The translations under genes were made by a program, and so were the position numbers. Below, one piece after another: positions 1-6,853 of a DNA stretch of 8,000 bases (positions are counted from its first letter, which is position 1; every line of letters begins with the position of its first letter). Source of the DNA: Oscillospiraceae bacterium (lineage in GTDB: Bacteria > Bacillota > Clostridia > Oscillospirales > Ruminococcaceae); NCBI GenBank assembly GCA_003445125.1, contig DLVP01000124.1:399-8398 (forward strand), read 5' to 3'. The notes beneath the pieces are model-generated. The model was not told the DNA's origin, ran no database searches, and worked only from the letters and a program-made list of their open reading frames with translations.

Positions 1-591
1 GCACGGGATGCGGTCTGTGATCTCGGCACCGGATGCGGAATTATTCCGATTCTCTGGTTCCGCCCCGGACACACGCCGCCGCAAAAGGTCGTCGCCGTGG
101 ACATTCAGCCGCAAGCCATTGACCAGCTCCAAACCACGCTGCGGCGTTTTCCGCTGCCGATTCTTCCGCTGTGCGAAGATCTGAAAACACTGTCTCTTGA
201 CGCGGGAAGTTTTGATTTGGTCACCTGCAACCCGCCGTACAAATCCGGCGGAAGCGGCATCGTCAGCCGATCGGACGCCGACAGAATCGCGCGGCACGAG
301 ACGCTTTGCACCATGGACGACATTGCCGCCTGTGCGGGAAGGCTGTTGAAATTCGGCGGGAGATTCTGTCTGTGTCAGCGTCCGGAACGGCTCTGCGACG
401 TGATTTGTGCCATGAAAGCGCACGGGCTGGAGCCGAAACGCCTGCGGTTTGTTCACAAAGACGCTTCGTCGGCGCCGTGGCTTTTCCTGATCGAAGGAAA
501 AAAGGGCGCGAAGCCGTTTCTGAAGGTGGAAAATCCGTTTCTGACCAACTCCGAAGAAATGAAACGCTTATATCGGGAGGATACACCATGA
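1..591 (+). CDS. tRNA1(Val) (adenine(37)-N6)-methyltransferase-like protein, 5' end missing
   Basis: An open frame runs from the first base of the window, so the N-terminus lies outside it. It encodes a class I SAM-dependent methyltransferase of the YfiC/TrmN6 type, which N6-methylates adenosine 37 next to the anticodon. Visible codons 7-18 read DLGTGCGIIPIL, the glycine-rich SAM-binding motif I. An acidic residue after a beta strand (VVAVDIQ, visible codons 30-36) fits motif II. NPPY at nt 229-240 is the catalytic motif of N6-adenine (amino) methyltransferases, and the following KSGGSG is typical of this subfamily. The TGA stop overlaps the ATG of rsmI (ATGA, nt 588-591), so the two are probably translationally coupled. 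The same pairing with rsmI is common in Firmicutes (yabB region). The family call is firm. The exact tRNA substrate is inferred from the family and not shown here. Confidence 0.88.
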   Translation, partial: ARDAVCDLGTGCGIIPILWFRPGHTPPQKVVAVDIQPQAIDQLQTTLRRFPLPILPLCEDLKTLSLDAGSFDLVTCNPPYKSGGSGIVSRSDADRIARHETLCTMDDIAACAGRLLKFGGRFCLCQRPERLCDVICAMKAHGLEPKRLRFVHKDASSAPWLFLIEGKKGAKPFLKVENPFLTNSEEMKRLYREDTP

Positions 592-1412
592 GCGGAAAAC
601 TTTATGTCGTCGGCACGCCGATCGGCAATCTCGGCGATTTTTCGCCGCGCGCGCTGGAAACCCTGCAAAACGTGGACGTCATCGCCTGCGAGGACACGCG
701 TGTGACGCTCAAACTCATGAACCGCTTTGAAATCAAGAAGCCGCAGGTCAGCTATTATGAACACAACGCCCGCGAAAAAGGGCTGTTTATCGTGGAAGAG
801 CTGTTGGCGGGAAAAAATTATGCCGTCGTCACCGATGCGGGAATGCCCTGCATTTCCGATCCGGGAGAGGATCTCGTCCGTCTGTGTGCCGAGCACGGCA
901 TCCCCGTGGAGGTCGTACCGGGACCGAGCGCCGTGATTTCCGCATTGGCGGTATCGGGGCTTGTCACTTCGCGCTTTTCGTTCGAGGGGTTTCTTTCCAC
1001 GACAAAAAAAAGCCGCTTCGAGCATCTCAACTCTTTGAAAAACTACCCCAACACCATGATTTTCTACGAAGCGCCGCACAAGCTGTGCGCGACGCTGAAG
1101 GATATGCTGGAGGTGTTCGGCGACCGAAAAATTTCGCTCGCGCGCGAGCTGACCAAAATTCACGAAGAAGTCGTCCGCACCACGCTTTCCGAAGCGGTCG
1201 CGCGCTATGAACAAACGTCGCCCAAAGGAGAGTTTGTGCTGGTACTGGAAGGCGCACCGCAGAAAACCGAAGATGCCATGTCTTTTGAGGACGCCGTGGC
1301 GTTGATGCAGACGCTGATCGACGGCGGCACACCGCCTGCACAGGCGGCAAAGGAAGCCGCGCATGCGTCGGGCTTCAAAAAAAATGAATTATACCGCGAA
1401 ATTGTCAAATAA
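588..1412 (+). CDS. rsmI: 16S rRNA (cytidine(1402)-2'-O)-methyltransferase RsmI
   Basis: The 274-aa protein has normal family length. It is a tetrapyrrole-methylase-fold SAM enzyme that 2'-O-methylates C1402 in the decoding centre of 16S rRNA. Signature motifs in order are GTPIGNLGD (9-17), CEDTR (34-38), VTDAGMPCISDPG (81-93), VPGPSA (110-115), FEGFL (132-136), FYEAPHK (159-165) and RELTKIHEE (186-194). A small C-terminal helical region (about 232-274) matches the RsmI-type HTH-like tail. The ATG at 588 is chosen because GGGAGG (575-580) sits 7 nt upstream and the protein begins at the expected KLYVVGTPIGNL. The open frame extends further upstream, but that part overlaps the methyltransferase and has no RBS. 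The start overlaps the upstream stop by 4 nt. No terminator follows; the mgtE promoter begins 4 nt after the stop. Confidence 0.97.
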   Translation: MSGKLYVVGTPIGNLGDFSPRALETLQNVDVIACEDTRVTLKLMNRFEIKKPQVSYYEHNAREKGLFIVEELLAGKNYAVVTDAGMPCISDPGEDLVRLCAEHGIPVEVVPGPSAVISALAVSGLVTSRFSFEGFLSTTKKSRFEHLNSLKNYPNTMIFYEAPHKLCATLKDMLEVFGDRKISLARELTKIHEEVVRTTLSEAVARYEQTSPKGEFVLVLEGAPQKTEDAMSFEDAVALMQTLIDGGTPPAQAAKEAAHASGFKKNELYREIVK

Positions 1413-1415
1413 TAA

Positions 1416-1444
1416 TTGACAAGCACGCTTTTGTGCGTTATACT
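1416..1444 (+). promoter_or_regulatory. Sigma-A promoter of mgtE (M-box) transcript
   Basis: The -35 TTGACA (1416-1421) is separated by exactly 17 nt from the -10 TATACT (1439-1444). It begins 4 nt after the rsmI stop. The predicted transcript starts near 1451, just upstream of the riboswitch. With no terminator behind rsmI, the riboswitch should also receive read-through transcription. Confidence 0.85.
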
Positions 1445-1460
1445 ACAAAAGGAATTACAT

Positions 1461-1626
1461 ATTGTTCCGGTAGGTGAGATTACTACAGGGATATGGATTG
1501 CTGCCGCAAAATGGTGGAGACACCATGCGCCGGTCAACAGGCGATATCGAACAACAAGGTATCATCTAATGCAATTACACGCCGCTTCGGCACGCCCTGC
1601 AAAGTCAAAGCTCAAACGGCAGCAAT
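1461..1626 (+). ncRNA. M-box (ykoK leader) Mg2+ riboswitch aptamer
   Basis: This 5' leader lies directly before an mgtE gene and carries the conserved M-box strings: GGTAGGTGAG near the 5' end, a GGGATATGG stretch, TTGCTGCC, a stem-loop ATGGTG-GAGA-CACCAT (1511-1526, GNRA loop), CGGTCAACAG (1531-1540), TAATGCAATTACA (1567-1579), and AAAGCTC before the closing strand. The closing helix P1 can be drawn as 1461-1469 pairing with 1617-1626, nine pairs with one bulged C. In the family, Mg2+ binding compacts the aptamer and stabilises P1. Here that would switch off mgtE through the downstream terminator. I recognise the class from sequence and context; a covariance-model search was not possible. 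Confidence 0.92.
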
Positions 1627-1660
1627 CATCTTTTGACGCTGCCGTTCGGCAGCGTTTTTT
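1617..1660 (+). terminator. M-box expression platform: anti-terminator and intrinsic terminator
   Basis: Two exclusive hairpins can be read. Anti-terminator: CGGCAGC (1617-1623) pairs perfectly with GCTGCCG (1638-1644). Terminator: ACGCTGCC (1636-1643) pairs with GGCAGCGT (1648-1655) over a GTTC loop, followed by TTTTTT. The 5' arm of the anti-terminator is also the 3' strand of riboswitch helix P1. P1 formation (high Mg2+) should therefore free 1638-1644 to form the terminator, while P1 opening (low Mg2+) favours read-through into mgtE. This is the usual OFF-switch logic of M-boxes. Confidence 0.9.
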
Positions 1661-1682
1661 ATGTTTTGAGGAGGTGACACGG

Positions 1683-1838
1683 ATGGACGCAGACAGTACG
1701 GTTCGATTATGCTGTATTACAGGAGGTTTTTTCTATGACTCAGACCATTTTGCTGGATCTGCTGGAGAAAAAAGAGTTCAAAGCCATCCGTGCGGTTCTC
1801 AATGTTATGAATCCGGTCGATCTCGCCGCATTGCTTAA
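1683..1838 (+). other. Possible upstream/leader ORF overlapping the start of mgtE
   Basis: An ATG at 1683 sits 8 nt after an excellent SD (AGGAGG 1669-1674, within GAGGAGGTGA), directly behind the riboswitch terminator. The reading frame encodes 51 residues beginning MDADSTVRLCCITGGFF and ends inside mgtE, in a different frame. Its sequence past about residue 17 is just an alternative reading of mgtE codons and shows no domain. It contains four cysteines and one proline. It could be a real regulatory leader peptide that controls ribosome access to the mgtE RBS at 1721-1726, or simply a fortuitous SD-ATG pair. I do not recognise it. Confidence 0.25.
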
Positions 1839-3090
1839 AGACCTGCCCGCGCCCGATCTCGCCATGGCTTTCCGCCTGATTGACAAAGAGCGCGCAGCGG
1901 AAACGTTTTCCTACATGGACCCCGATCAGCAGGAAGCCCTGCTGAACATCTTCACCAATGCCGAAATCAAGGACATTCTTGCCGAGATGTACACCGATGA
2001 TACCGTGGATCTGCTCGAAGATATGCCCGCCAATGTGGTCAACCGTATTCTGGATAACCTTGACCGCGACACCCGTCGGGTAATCAACACCATCCTGCGC
2101 TACCCCGAGGACAGTGCGGGAAGCATTATGACCACGGAATATGTCGATTTGCGTCCGAACATGACCGTCAGCGACGCTTTGCAGAAAATCCGCCGCGTCG
2201 GCATCGACAAGGAAACCATTTACACCTGCTATGTCACCCAAAGCGGAAAGCTTATCGGCGTTGTCACCGCCAAAGACCTTCTGACCAGTGACAGCGACCG
2301 AAAAATCAGCGATCTGATGGAAACCAACATCCTTGCCGTTTCCACCAACGAGGACAAGGAACAGGTTGCCGAAATGTTCAACAAATACGGCGTCATCGCG
2401 CTGCCGGTGGTGGACTCGGAATTCTGCATCGTCGGCATCGTGACCTTCGACGACGCCTTTGAAGTCCTGACCGACGAGGCAACGGAGGATATCGCCAAAA
2501 TGGCGGCTGTCACGCCGAATGATACGCCGTATCTGAAAACCGGCGTTTTCTCCCTGTTCGCCGCGCGTATTCCGTGGCTGCTGCTGCTGATGATCTCCGC
2601 CACGGTCACTGGCTGGATCATCACCAGTTTTGAAAAGGCTCTTGCCGCTTCGGTGGCTTTGACCGCATTCATCCCCATGCTGATGGACACGGGCGGAAAC
2701 TCCGGCTCGCAAGCCTCCGTCACCGTCATCCGTGCGCTGTCGCTCGGACAAATTCAATTTTCCGATTTTTTCCGCGTAATGCGCAAGGAACTGTTTGTGT
2801 CGCTTCTGTGCGGTCTGACCCTTGCGGTCGCAAACTTCTTCAAAATCTGGCTGGTGGATATCTCCCTGCTTCACACATCGGGGCTGACGCTCTCCATTGC
2901 CGCCGTGGTCTGTCTGACGCTTGCCGTCACCGTGGTGATTGCGAAATTCATCGGCTGTACCCTGCCGATTCTTGCCAAGAAAGTCGGGTTCGACCCTGCT
3001 GTGATGGCAAGTCCGTTCATCACAACCATTGTGGACGCCATTTCTTTGGTGGTATACTTCAATTTTGCCAGCGCCATGCTCGGCATTTGA
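1735..3090 (+). CDS. mgtE: Magnesium transporter MgtE
   Basis: This 451-aa protein is full length for MgtE, the homodimeric Mg2+-selective channel of the inner membrane. The order is: an N-terminal superhelical MgtE_N domain (about 1-125), a CBS pair (about 130-250; VDLRPNMTVSDAL and LAVSTNEDKEQVAEM start the two repeats), an acidic linker helix (about 245-275), and five transmembrane segments (about 278-296, 303-318, 353-375, 384-404, 424-446). The pore signature PMLMDTGGNSGSQ lies at 314-326. Asp434 in TTIVDAISLVVYF corresponds to the conserved pore aspartate of the last helix. In the family, Mg2+ binding between the N and CBS domains closes the pore. Start: ATG at 1735 with AGGAGG (1721-1726) 8 nt upstream. 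Transcription is controlled by the M-box upstream. The gene converges on a CNNM/CorC gene. Confidence 0.97.
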   Translation: MTQTILLDLLEKKEFKAIRAVLNVMNPVDLAALLKDLPAPDLAMAFRLIDKERAAETFSYMDPDQQEALLNIFTNAEIKDILAEMYTDDTVDLLEDMPANVVNRILDNLDRDTRRVINTILRYPEDSAGSIMTTEYVDLRPNMTVSDALQKIRRVGIDKETIYTCYVTQSGKLIGVVTAKDLLTSDSDRKISDLMETNILAVSTNEDKEQVAEMFNKYGVIALPVVDSEFCIVGIVTFDDAFEVLTDEATEDIAKMAAVTPNDTPYLKTGVFSLFAARIPWLLLLMISATVTGWIITSFEKALAASVALTAFIPMLMDTGGNSGSQASVTVIRALSLGQIQFSDFFRVMRKELFVSLLCGLTLAVANFFKIWLVDISLLHTSGLTLSIAAVVCLTLAVTVVIAKFIGCTLPILAKKVGFDPAVMASPFITTIVDAISLVVYFNFASAMLGI

Positions 3091-3101
3091 ACAGAATTTT
3101 C

Positions 3102-3148
3102 TGAACCCCCGCCGCGTTTCGCAGAATGCGAAACGCGGCGGGGGTTCA
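3102..3148. repeat. 22-bp perfect GC-rich palindrome in the convergent intergenic region
   Basis: Arms 3102-3123 and 3127-3148 are exact reverse complements (22 bp) around a 3-nt spacer GAA. Each arm holds a CCCCCGCCGCG core. It starts 11 nt after the mgtE stop and would form a very stable hairpin at the mgtE mRNA 3' end. Neither flank is a good U-tract: the plus side continues ATTTATG, the minus side GAAAATTC. It could be an mgtE transcription terminator or 3'-end stabiliser, or one copy of a dispersed palindromic repeat. Confidence 0.7.
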
Positions 3149-3190
3149 ATTTATGTCTCCATCCGCACGACAGACGGCATTTTTGCAAAC

Positions 3191-3222
3191 AAAAAATCAT
3201 CCGCGCTTTTCGGCACGGATGA
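3191..3222 (-). terminator. Intrinsic terminator of the CNNM/CorC gene
   Basis: Read on the minus strand, the stem TCATCCG/CGGATGA (3216-3222 with 3197-3203) encloses a partly paired apical region and is followed by a T-run (3196-3191) and further T-rich sequence. It lies 10-40 nt beyond the stop codon at 3232-3234, which is the expected position. Confidence 0.85.
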
Positions 3223-3231
3223 CCTATCCGT

Positions 3232-4482
3232 TTATTCTTCCGGTTTCACTGCCACCAGCACCTTGGACACGCGCTTTTCGTCCGCTTCGTCCACGGTCAC
3301 GGTCAGCGGCGGATACTCAAAGCTTTCTCCCTTGGCGGGAATATGCTGCATTTCCTCCAGCACCCATCCGCCGACGGTATTGCTTTCCGGCTCAAAATCC
3401 TTGATTTCCACGCCGATTTCATCCAGCATATCAAAGACATTCAAGTCGCCGTCCACGCGGTACAGGTTTTCCGCAACCTCCGTCACCGGCTGCACCACTT
3501 CGTCTTTTTCGTCCCAGATTTCGCCGACCAGTTCCTCCACGATGTCCTCCAGCGTCACGATACCCACGGTACCGCCGTAGGAATCCGTCACCACTGCCAT
3601 ATGAATCTTGGAGCGCTGCAGTTCGTGCATTACCGACGAGATTTTCTGTTTCTCCGGCACATACACCGTTTTGCGCATCAATTCGCGCACGTCAATCGGC
3701 TTTTTCTCGATGAGCGCGCGGAAAAAGTCGCGCTCGGACAGAATGCCGATGATATTATCAATATTCTTTTCGTAAATCGGAATTCTCGAATAGCGATGCT
3801 CGATAAAAAGCGCACGGATTTCGTCCACGGAATCCGACACTTCGGCGGCAACCAGATCGACTCGCGGCGTCAGAATCTCATCCACCGTGATATCCTCAAA
3901 TTCCAATGCCGACTGCAAAAGCTCGCTCTCGCGCTCCTGCAGCACGCCTTCGTCCCCGATTTCCTCAATGATATATTTCAATTCTTCCTGCGTCACGCTC
4001 GGCGTTTCCTCGGCATCGGGCTTTTTAATCAATTTTTTCAGCTGCACAAACAGCCACACGATCGGGGTAAACACCGTCATCAGAAAACGCAGAATGCCCG
4101 CAAAGCGCATGGCAATCCGATCGCTGTTCTCCTTGGCGTAGGTTTTCGGGAGAATTTCGCCGAAAATCAGCACCAACAGCGTCATTACCAACGTGGAAAT
4201 TCCCACGCCCGCCGCGCCGAACAAATCCGTGAAAATAATCGTACCGATGGATGCCGAAGCAATGTTCACGATATTGTTGCCGATCAGAATCGTTGTCAGC
4301 ATCCGGTCGTAATCTTCCGCGACCTTCAGTGCCAACTGCGCGTTTTTATTCCCGTCCGACGCACTGCTTTTCATGCGGATTTTGTTCATGCACGAAAAGG
4401 AAGTCTCCGACGCCGAAAAAAACGCCGACAACATAACCAACACTGCCAACAAAAGATACATCCATAACCCGGGAGAATCCAA
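3232..4482 (-). CDS. CNNM/CorC/HlyC family membrane protein (DUF21 + CBS pair + CorC_HlyC), putative Mg2+ efflux
   Basis: The 416-aa protein has the full domain order of the family once called hemolysin C-like. A DUF21/CNNM membrane domain (about 5-150) has hydrophobic segments near 7-28, 62-84, 92-112 and 127-149 and the conserved strings SASETSFS (23-30), GNNIVNI (69-74 region) and FGEILPK (107-113). A CBS pair follows (about 202-318; TPRVDLVAAE and YVPEKQKISSVM), then a CorC_HlyC domain (about 333-413; YRVDGDLNVFDML). Relatives such as MpfA of S. aureus and YhdP of B. subtilis are linked to Mg2+ resistance or efflux, so export is inferred; substrate and direction are not visible. The start used is TTG at 4482, with GGAG (4497-4494) upstream and an in-frame TGA just before. 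An ATG at 4461 is an alternative without an RBS. It converges on mgtE and lies downstream of recD2 with no terminator between. Confidence 0.92.
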   Translation of the reverse strand: MDSPGLWMYLLLAVLVMLSAFFSASETSFSCMNKIRMKSSASDGNKNAQLALKVAEDYDRMLTTILIGNNIVNIASASIGTIIFTDLFGAAGVGISTLVMTLLVLIFGEILPKTYAKENSDRIAMRFAGILRFLMTVFTPIVWLFVQLKKLIKKPDAEETPSVTQEELKYIIEEIGDEGVLQERESELLQSALEFEDITVDEILTPRVDLVAAEVSDSVDEIRALFIEHRYSRIPIYEKNIDNIIGILSERDFFRALIEKKPIDVRELMRKTVYVPEKQKISSVMHELQRSKIHMAVVTDSYGGTVGIVTLEDIVEELVGEIWDEKDEVVQPVTEVAENLYRVDGDLNVFDMLDEIGVEIKDFEPESNTVGGWVLEEMQHIPAKGESFEYPPLTVTVDEADEKRVSKVLVAVKPEE

Positions 4483-4514
4483 AAAAAATCACACTCCAAA
4501 AAAGTATTTCTACC

Positions 4515-4543
4515 AGTATATCAGAAAATTACGCTCGGTGCAA
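4515..4543 (-). promoter_or_regulatory. Sigma-A promoter of the CNNM/CorC gene
   Basis: On the minus strand, TTGCAC (4543-4538) is followed after exactly 17 nt by TATACT (4520-4515). TGA directly before the -10 gives an extended TGn motif. The -35 begins 5 nt after the recD2 stop. Predicted start is near 4508, leaving a leader of about 25 nt. It allows expression independent of recD2. Confidence 0.82.
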
Positions 4544-4548
4544 CCCGT

Positions 4549-6765
4549 TTATTTCTCCATTTTCTCGAATTCTTCCAGCACAAACCGCCGAAAATTGGAG
4601 TAGCGCTCGGTCTTTCGGTGATTCTCTGTCATTTCCTGCACCGTTTCCTTCTGTCCTACGATAATGAGCATTTTTTTCGCTCTTGTCACCGCCGTATACA
4701 GCAGATTGCGGTAATGCAGTTTCGGATGCCGTCCCATCAGCGGCAGAATCACCGCCTCAAACTCGCTTCCCTGGCTTTTATGCACGGTCACGGCATATGC
4801 CGGTTCCACTTCGTTGAGCAGATCAAACGCATATTCCGCCACCTTGTCGTCAAAACGGATTTTCAGCTGCCCCAGCCGTTTGTCCAGCGCCGTGATTTCC
4901 CCGATATCTCCGTTGAAAATTCCCGTACCGACTTCCCCGTCGTCTTTCGTCCAGCGAATATCGTAGTTGTTGCGGATCTGCATCACCTTGTCGCCCAAAC
5001 GGTAGGTCACGCCGCCGAACTTGTGCTCCGGTTTTCCCTCGGACGCGGGATTGAGCGCTTCCTGAAGGCAGACGTTCAGATTCCAGGTACCCAACTCCCC
5101 CATCCGACTCGGGCAGAGCACCTGAATGTCCCATTTCGGAGAATACCCGTATCTTGCGGGAAGCCGCTTCTGTACCAAGGAAACGATGGTCTGCACTGCC
5201 TTGGTTCGATCCGCCTGCGGCATGAAGAAAAAGTCCTTGGTTTTCACGTCAAGTTCCGGCATCTCTCCCGCCACAATCGCGTGCGCGTTGGTGACGATCA
5301 GACTTTCCGCCGCCTGACGGAAAATTTCCGTCAGCGTGACGGTCGGCAATTTTCCGCATCCGAGAAGATCTCCCAGTACATTTCCGCATCCGACGGAGGG
5401 CAGCTGGTTGGAATCCCCCACCACCACCAGGCGGCAGGTCATCCGCATAGCGCGCAAAAGCGCCTCGAACATCAGGATATCCACCATGGAAAACTCGTCC
5501 ACGATCACCACGTCGCACGAAAGCGGATTCTTTTCGTCGTGCACAAATTTGCTGTGCTCGGGATCTCTGGCGTCCACCTCCAACAGGCGGTGAATCGTTT
5601 TCGCTTCATATCCCGTCAATTCGGCAATCCGTTTGGCGGCGCGCCCGGTCGGCGCCGCGATTTCCACCCGCAGCCCCTGCCGTTTATACAGGGCAATGAT
5701 GGCGTTGAGGGTCGTGGTCTTTCCGGTACCCGGTCCGCCCGTCAGAATCAGAATTCCCTTCTGCATTGCCATACGAATGGCGTCCCGCTGGCGGGAAGCA
5801 TAGGTAATTTTTCCCTTTTTCTCCAGTTCATCCACCCACGCATCCGCGTTCACCTGCTCATCCTTCAGCATGGACAAAAGGCTGACGCGCATGGCGCAGT
5901 AGCGTTCCGCCGTATAAATTGCGGGGAGATAAAGATATTCCCTGCTGTCAAAATGGCAGTAATTGATCTGTTCTTTTTCAATCAGATAATTGATGGTCAG
6001 TTCGATATTCAGCCGCGGCACGCCCAAAAACTCCGTGCTGATATCCACCAGCTTTTCATACGGCAGGCAGGTGTGTCCGTTGCGGGCATTATGCCACAGT
6101 GCGTGCAGAATTCCCGCGCGCACGCGGTAGTCGCTGTCGGCATCCATTCCCATCGAAAGGGCGATTTCGTCCGTCTTTTGAAAATCCAGTCCCACCGCCT
6201 CATCGCACAGCACGTAGGGGTTCTCCTTGATCGCATCCACGGCGCCCATGCCGTATTTTTTCCACACCTTCACACTGTTTGCGGGAGGAATCCGATATGC
6301 CGCCAGAAACATCATCACCGAACGGATGCCGAACACGCGCTTCATTTCACTCCCGATTGCCTGTGCCTTTGCCGGAGAAACTCCGCGCACGGCGGTGAGC
6401 TTCTGCGGCTCGCTCTCCGCAATTTCCAGCGTTTTGCTTCCGAACGCATCCACCAGCCGCCGCGCCAGCACCGGTCCGACGCCTTTGATGGTGCCGGAAG
6501 CAAGATATTTATAAATCGCGTGTGCCGAGGACGGCAGCCGCCGTTCGGCAAGCGACACCTTGAACTGTCTTCCGAAATTCGGGTGTGTGGTATAGCAGCC
6601 GGTCAGCAGAACTTCTTCGCCTTCCTCGATGCCCACAAGCTCGCCCACGGCAGTCAGAAGTTCTCCGTCGTGATCGATTTCCATGACGGTAAATCCGGTT
6701 TCTTCACTGCGGAAAACAATGTTTTCCACCACGCCCTCAATCTGTATTTCTCCCGCCGTCTGCAT
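4549..6765 (-). CDS. recD2: ATP-dependent 5'-3' DNA helicase RecD2 (RecD/TraA type)
   Basis: This 738-aa SF1B helicase is of the RecBC-independent RecD2 group, which unwinds DNA 5'-3' and acts in repair and replication fork maintenance. An N-terminal OB-like domain (about 5-75) is followed by helix-hairpin-helix segments (TIKGVGPVLARRL 92-104; LTAVRGVSPAKAQAI 123-137), both typical of RecD2 and absent from RecBCD RecD. Helicase motifs: Walker A GGPGTGKTT (343-351), APTGRAAKR (371-379), Walker B VVIVDEFSMVD (419-429), GDSNQLPSVG (450-459), EIFRQ (480-484), an SH3-like insertion region with GDKVMQIRNNYD (591-602), VHKSQGSEF (661-669) and YTAVTRAKK (690-698). All catalytic motifs are intact. The ATG at 6765 has a GGCGGTGAGG SD-like stretch just upstream and fits the family N-terminus. 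A consensus promoter lies 24 nt upstream; no terminator follows, so the CNNM/CorC gene may be co-transcribed. Confidence 0.96.
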   Translation of the reverse strand: MQTAGEIQIEGVVENIVFRSEETGFTVMEIDHDGELLTAVGELVGIEEGEEVLLTGCYTTHPNFGRQFKVSLAERRLPSSAHAIYKYLASGTIKGVGPVLARRLVDAFGSKTLEIAESEPQKLTAVRGVSPAKAQAIGSEMKRVFGIRSVMMFLAAYRIPPANSVKVWKKYGMGAVDAIKENPYVLCDEAVGLDFQKTDEIALSMGMDADSDYRVRAGILHALWHNARNGHTCLPYEKLVDISTEFLGVPRLNIELTINYLIEKEQINYCHFDSREYLYLPAIYTAERYCAMRVSLLSMLKDEQVNADAWVDELEKKGKITYASRQRDAIRMAMQKGILILTGGPGTGKTTTLNAIIALYKRQGLRVEIAAPTGRAAKRIAELTGYEAKTIHRLLEVDARDPEHSKFVHDEKNPLSCDVVIVDEFSMVDILMFEALLRAMRMTCRLVVVGDSNQLPSVGCGNVLGDLLGCGKLPTVTLTEIFRQAAESLIVTNAHAIVAGEMPELDVKTKDFFFMPQADRTKAVQTIVSLVQKRLPARYGYSPKWDIQVLCPSRMGELGTWNLNVCLQEALNPASEGKPEHKFGGVTYRLGDKVMQIRNNYDIRWTKDDGEVGTGIFNGDIGEITALDKRLGQLKIRFDDKVAEYAFDLLNEVEPAYAVTVHKSQGSEFEAVILPLMGRHPKLHYRNLLYTAVTRAKKMLIIVGQKETVQEMTENHRKTERYSNFRRFVLEEFEKMEK

Positions 6766-6788
6766 ACCCTCACCGCCTTCCGAATAAA

Positions 6789-6817
6789 AGTATAAAAGTT
6801 TTTTTCGCGTTTGTCAA
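6789..6817 (-). promoter_or_regulatory. Sigma-A promoter of recD2
   Basis: On the minus strand, TTGACA (6817-6812) and TATACT (6794-6789) are separated by exactly 17 nt, with an A-rich spacer. It lies between the tRNA terminator and the recD2 start, giving a leader of only about 15-20 nt. Confidence 0.88.
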
Positions 6818-6823
6818 CAAAAG

Positions 6824-6853
6824 AAAAAACCGCTTGAAATCAAGCGGTTTTTT
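6824..6853 (-). terminator. Intrinsic terminator of tRNA-Val (structurally bidirectional)
   Basis: A perfect stem (6824-6836 with 6841-6853, 13 bp including A/T flanks, core CCGCTTG/CAAGCGG) has an AAAT/ATTT loop and a T6 run on either strand. On the minus strand it directly follows the tRNA; its first base is the A of the encoded CCA. Confidence 0.92.

Noticed and set aside
306..587. Upstream in-frame extension of rsmI (94 extra codons)
   Set aside because: It would overlap the methyltransferase gene almost entirely. The ATG at 588 has a good SD and matches the RsmI N-terminus.
1421..1439. Small inverted repeat GCAC...GTGC inside the mgtE promoter spacer
   Set aside because: Only 4 bp and not symmetric about the promoter elements, so too weak to call an operator or an rsmI terminator.
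1717..2874. 385-codon minus-strand open frame opposite mgtE
   Set aside because: It is the antisense shadow of a clear MgtE. It is rich in H, Q, G and D without a domain or RBS, which is a codon-bias artefact.
3158..3190. CCG...CGG hairpin followed by ATTTTTG as a plus-strand terminator for mgtE
   Set aside because: Only a 3-4 bp stem with a large loop; not convincing beside the 22-bp palindrome just upstream.
3343..4467. 374-codon plus-strand open frame opposite the CNNM/CorC gene
   Set aside because: The minus-strand product has full domain structure. This frame has none and shows the same H/Q/R/F-rich antisense composition.
4618..6795. 725-codon plus-strand open frame opposite recD2
   Set aside because: It is antisense to an intact RecD2, has histidine/arginine-rich low-information composition and no motifs, and its 3' end runs through the recD2 promoter.
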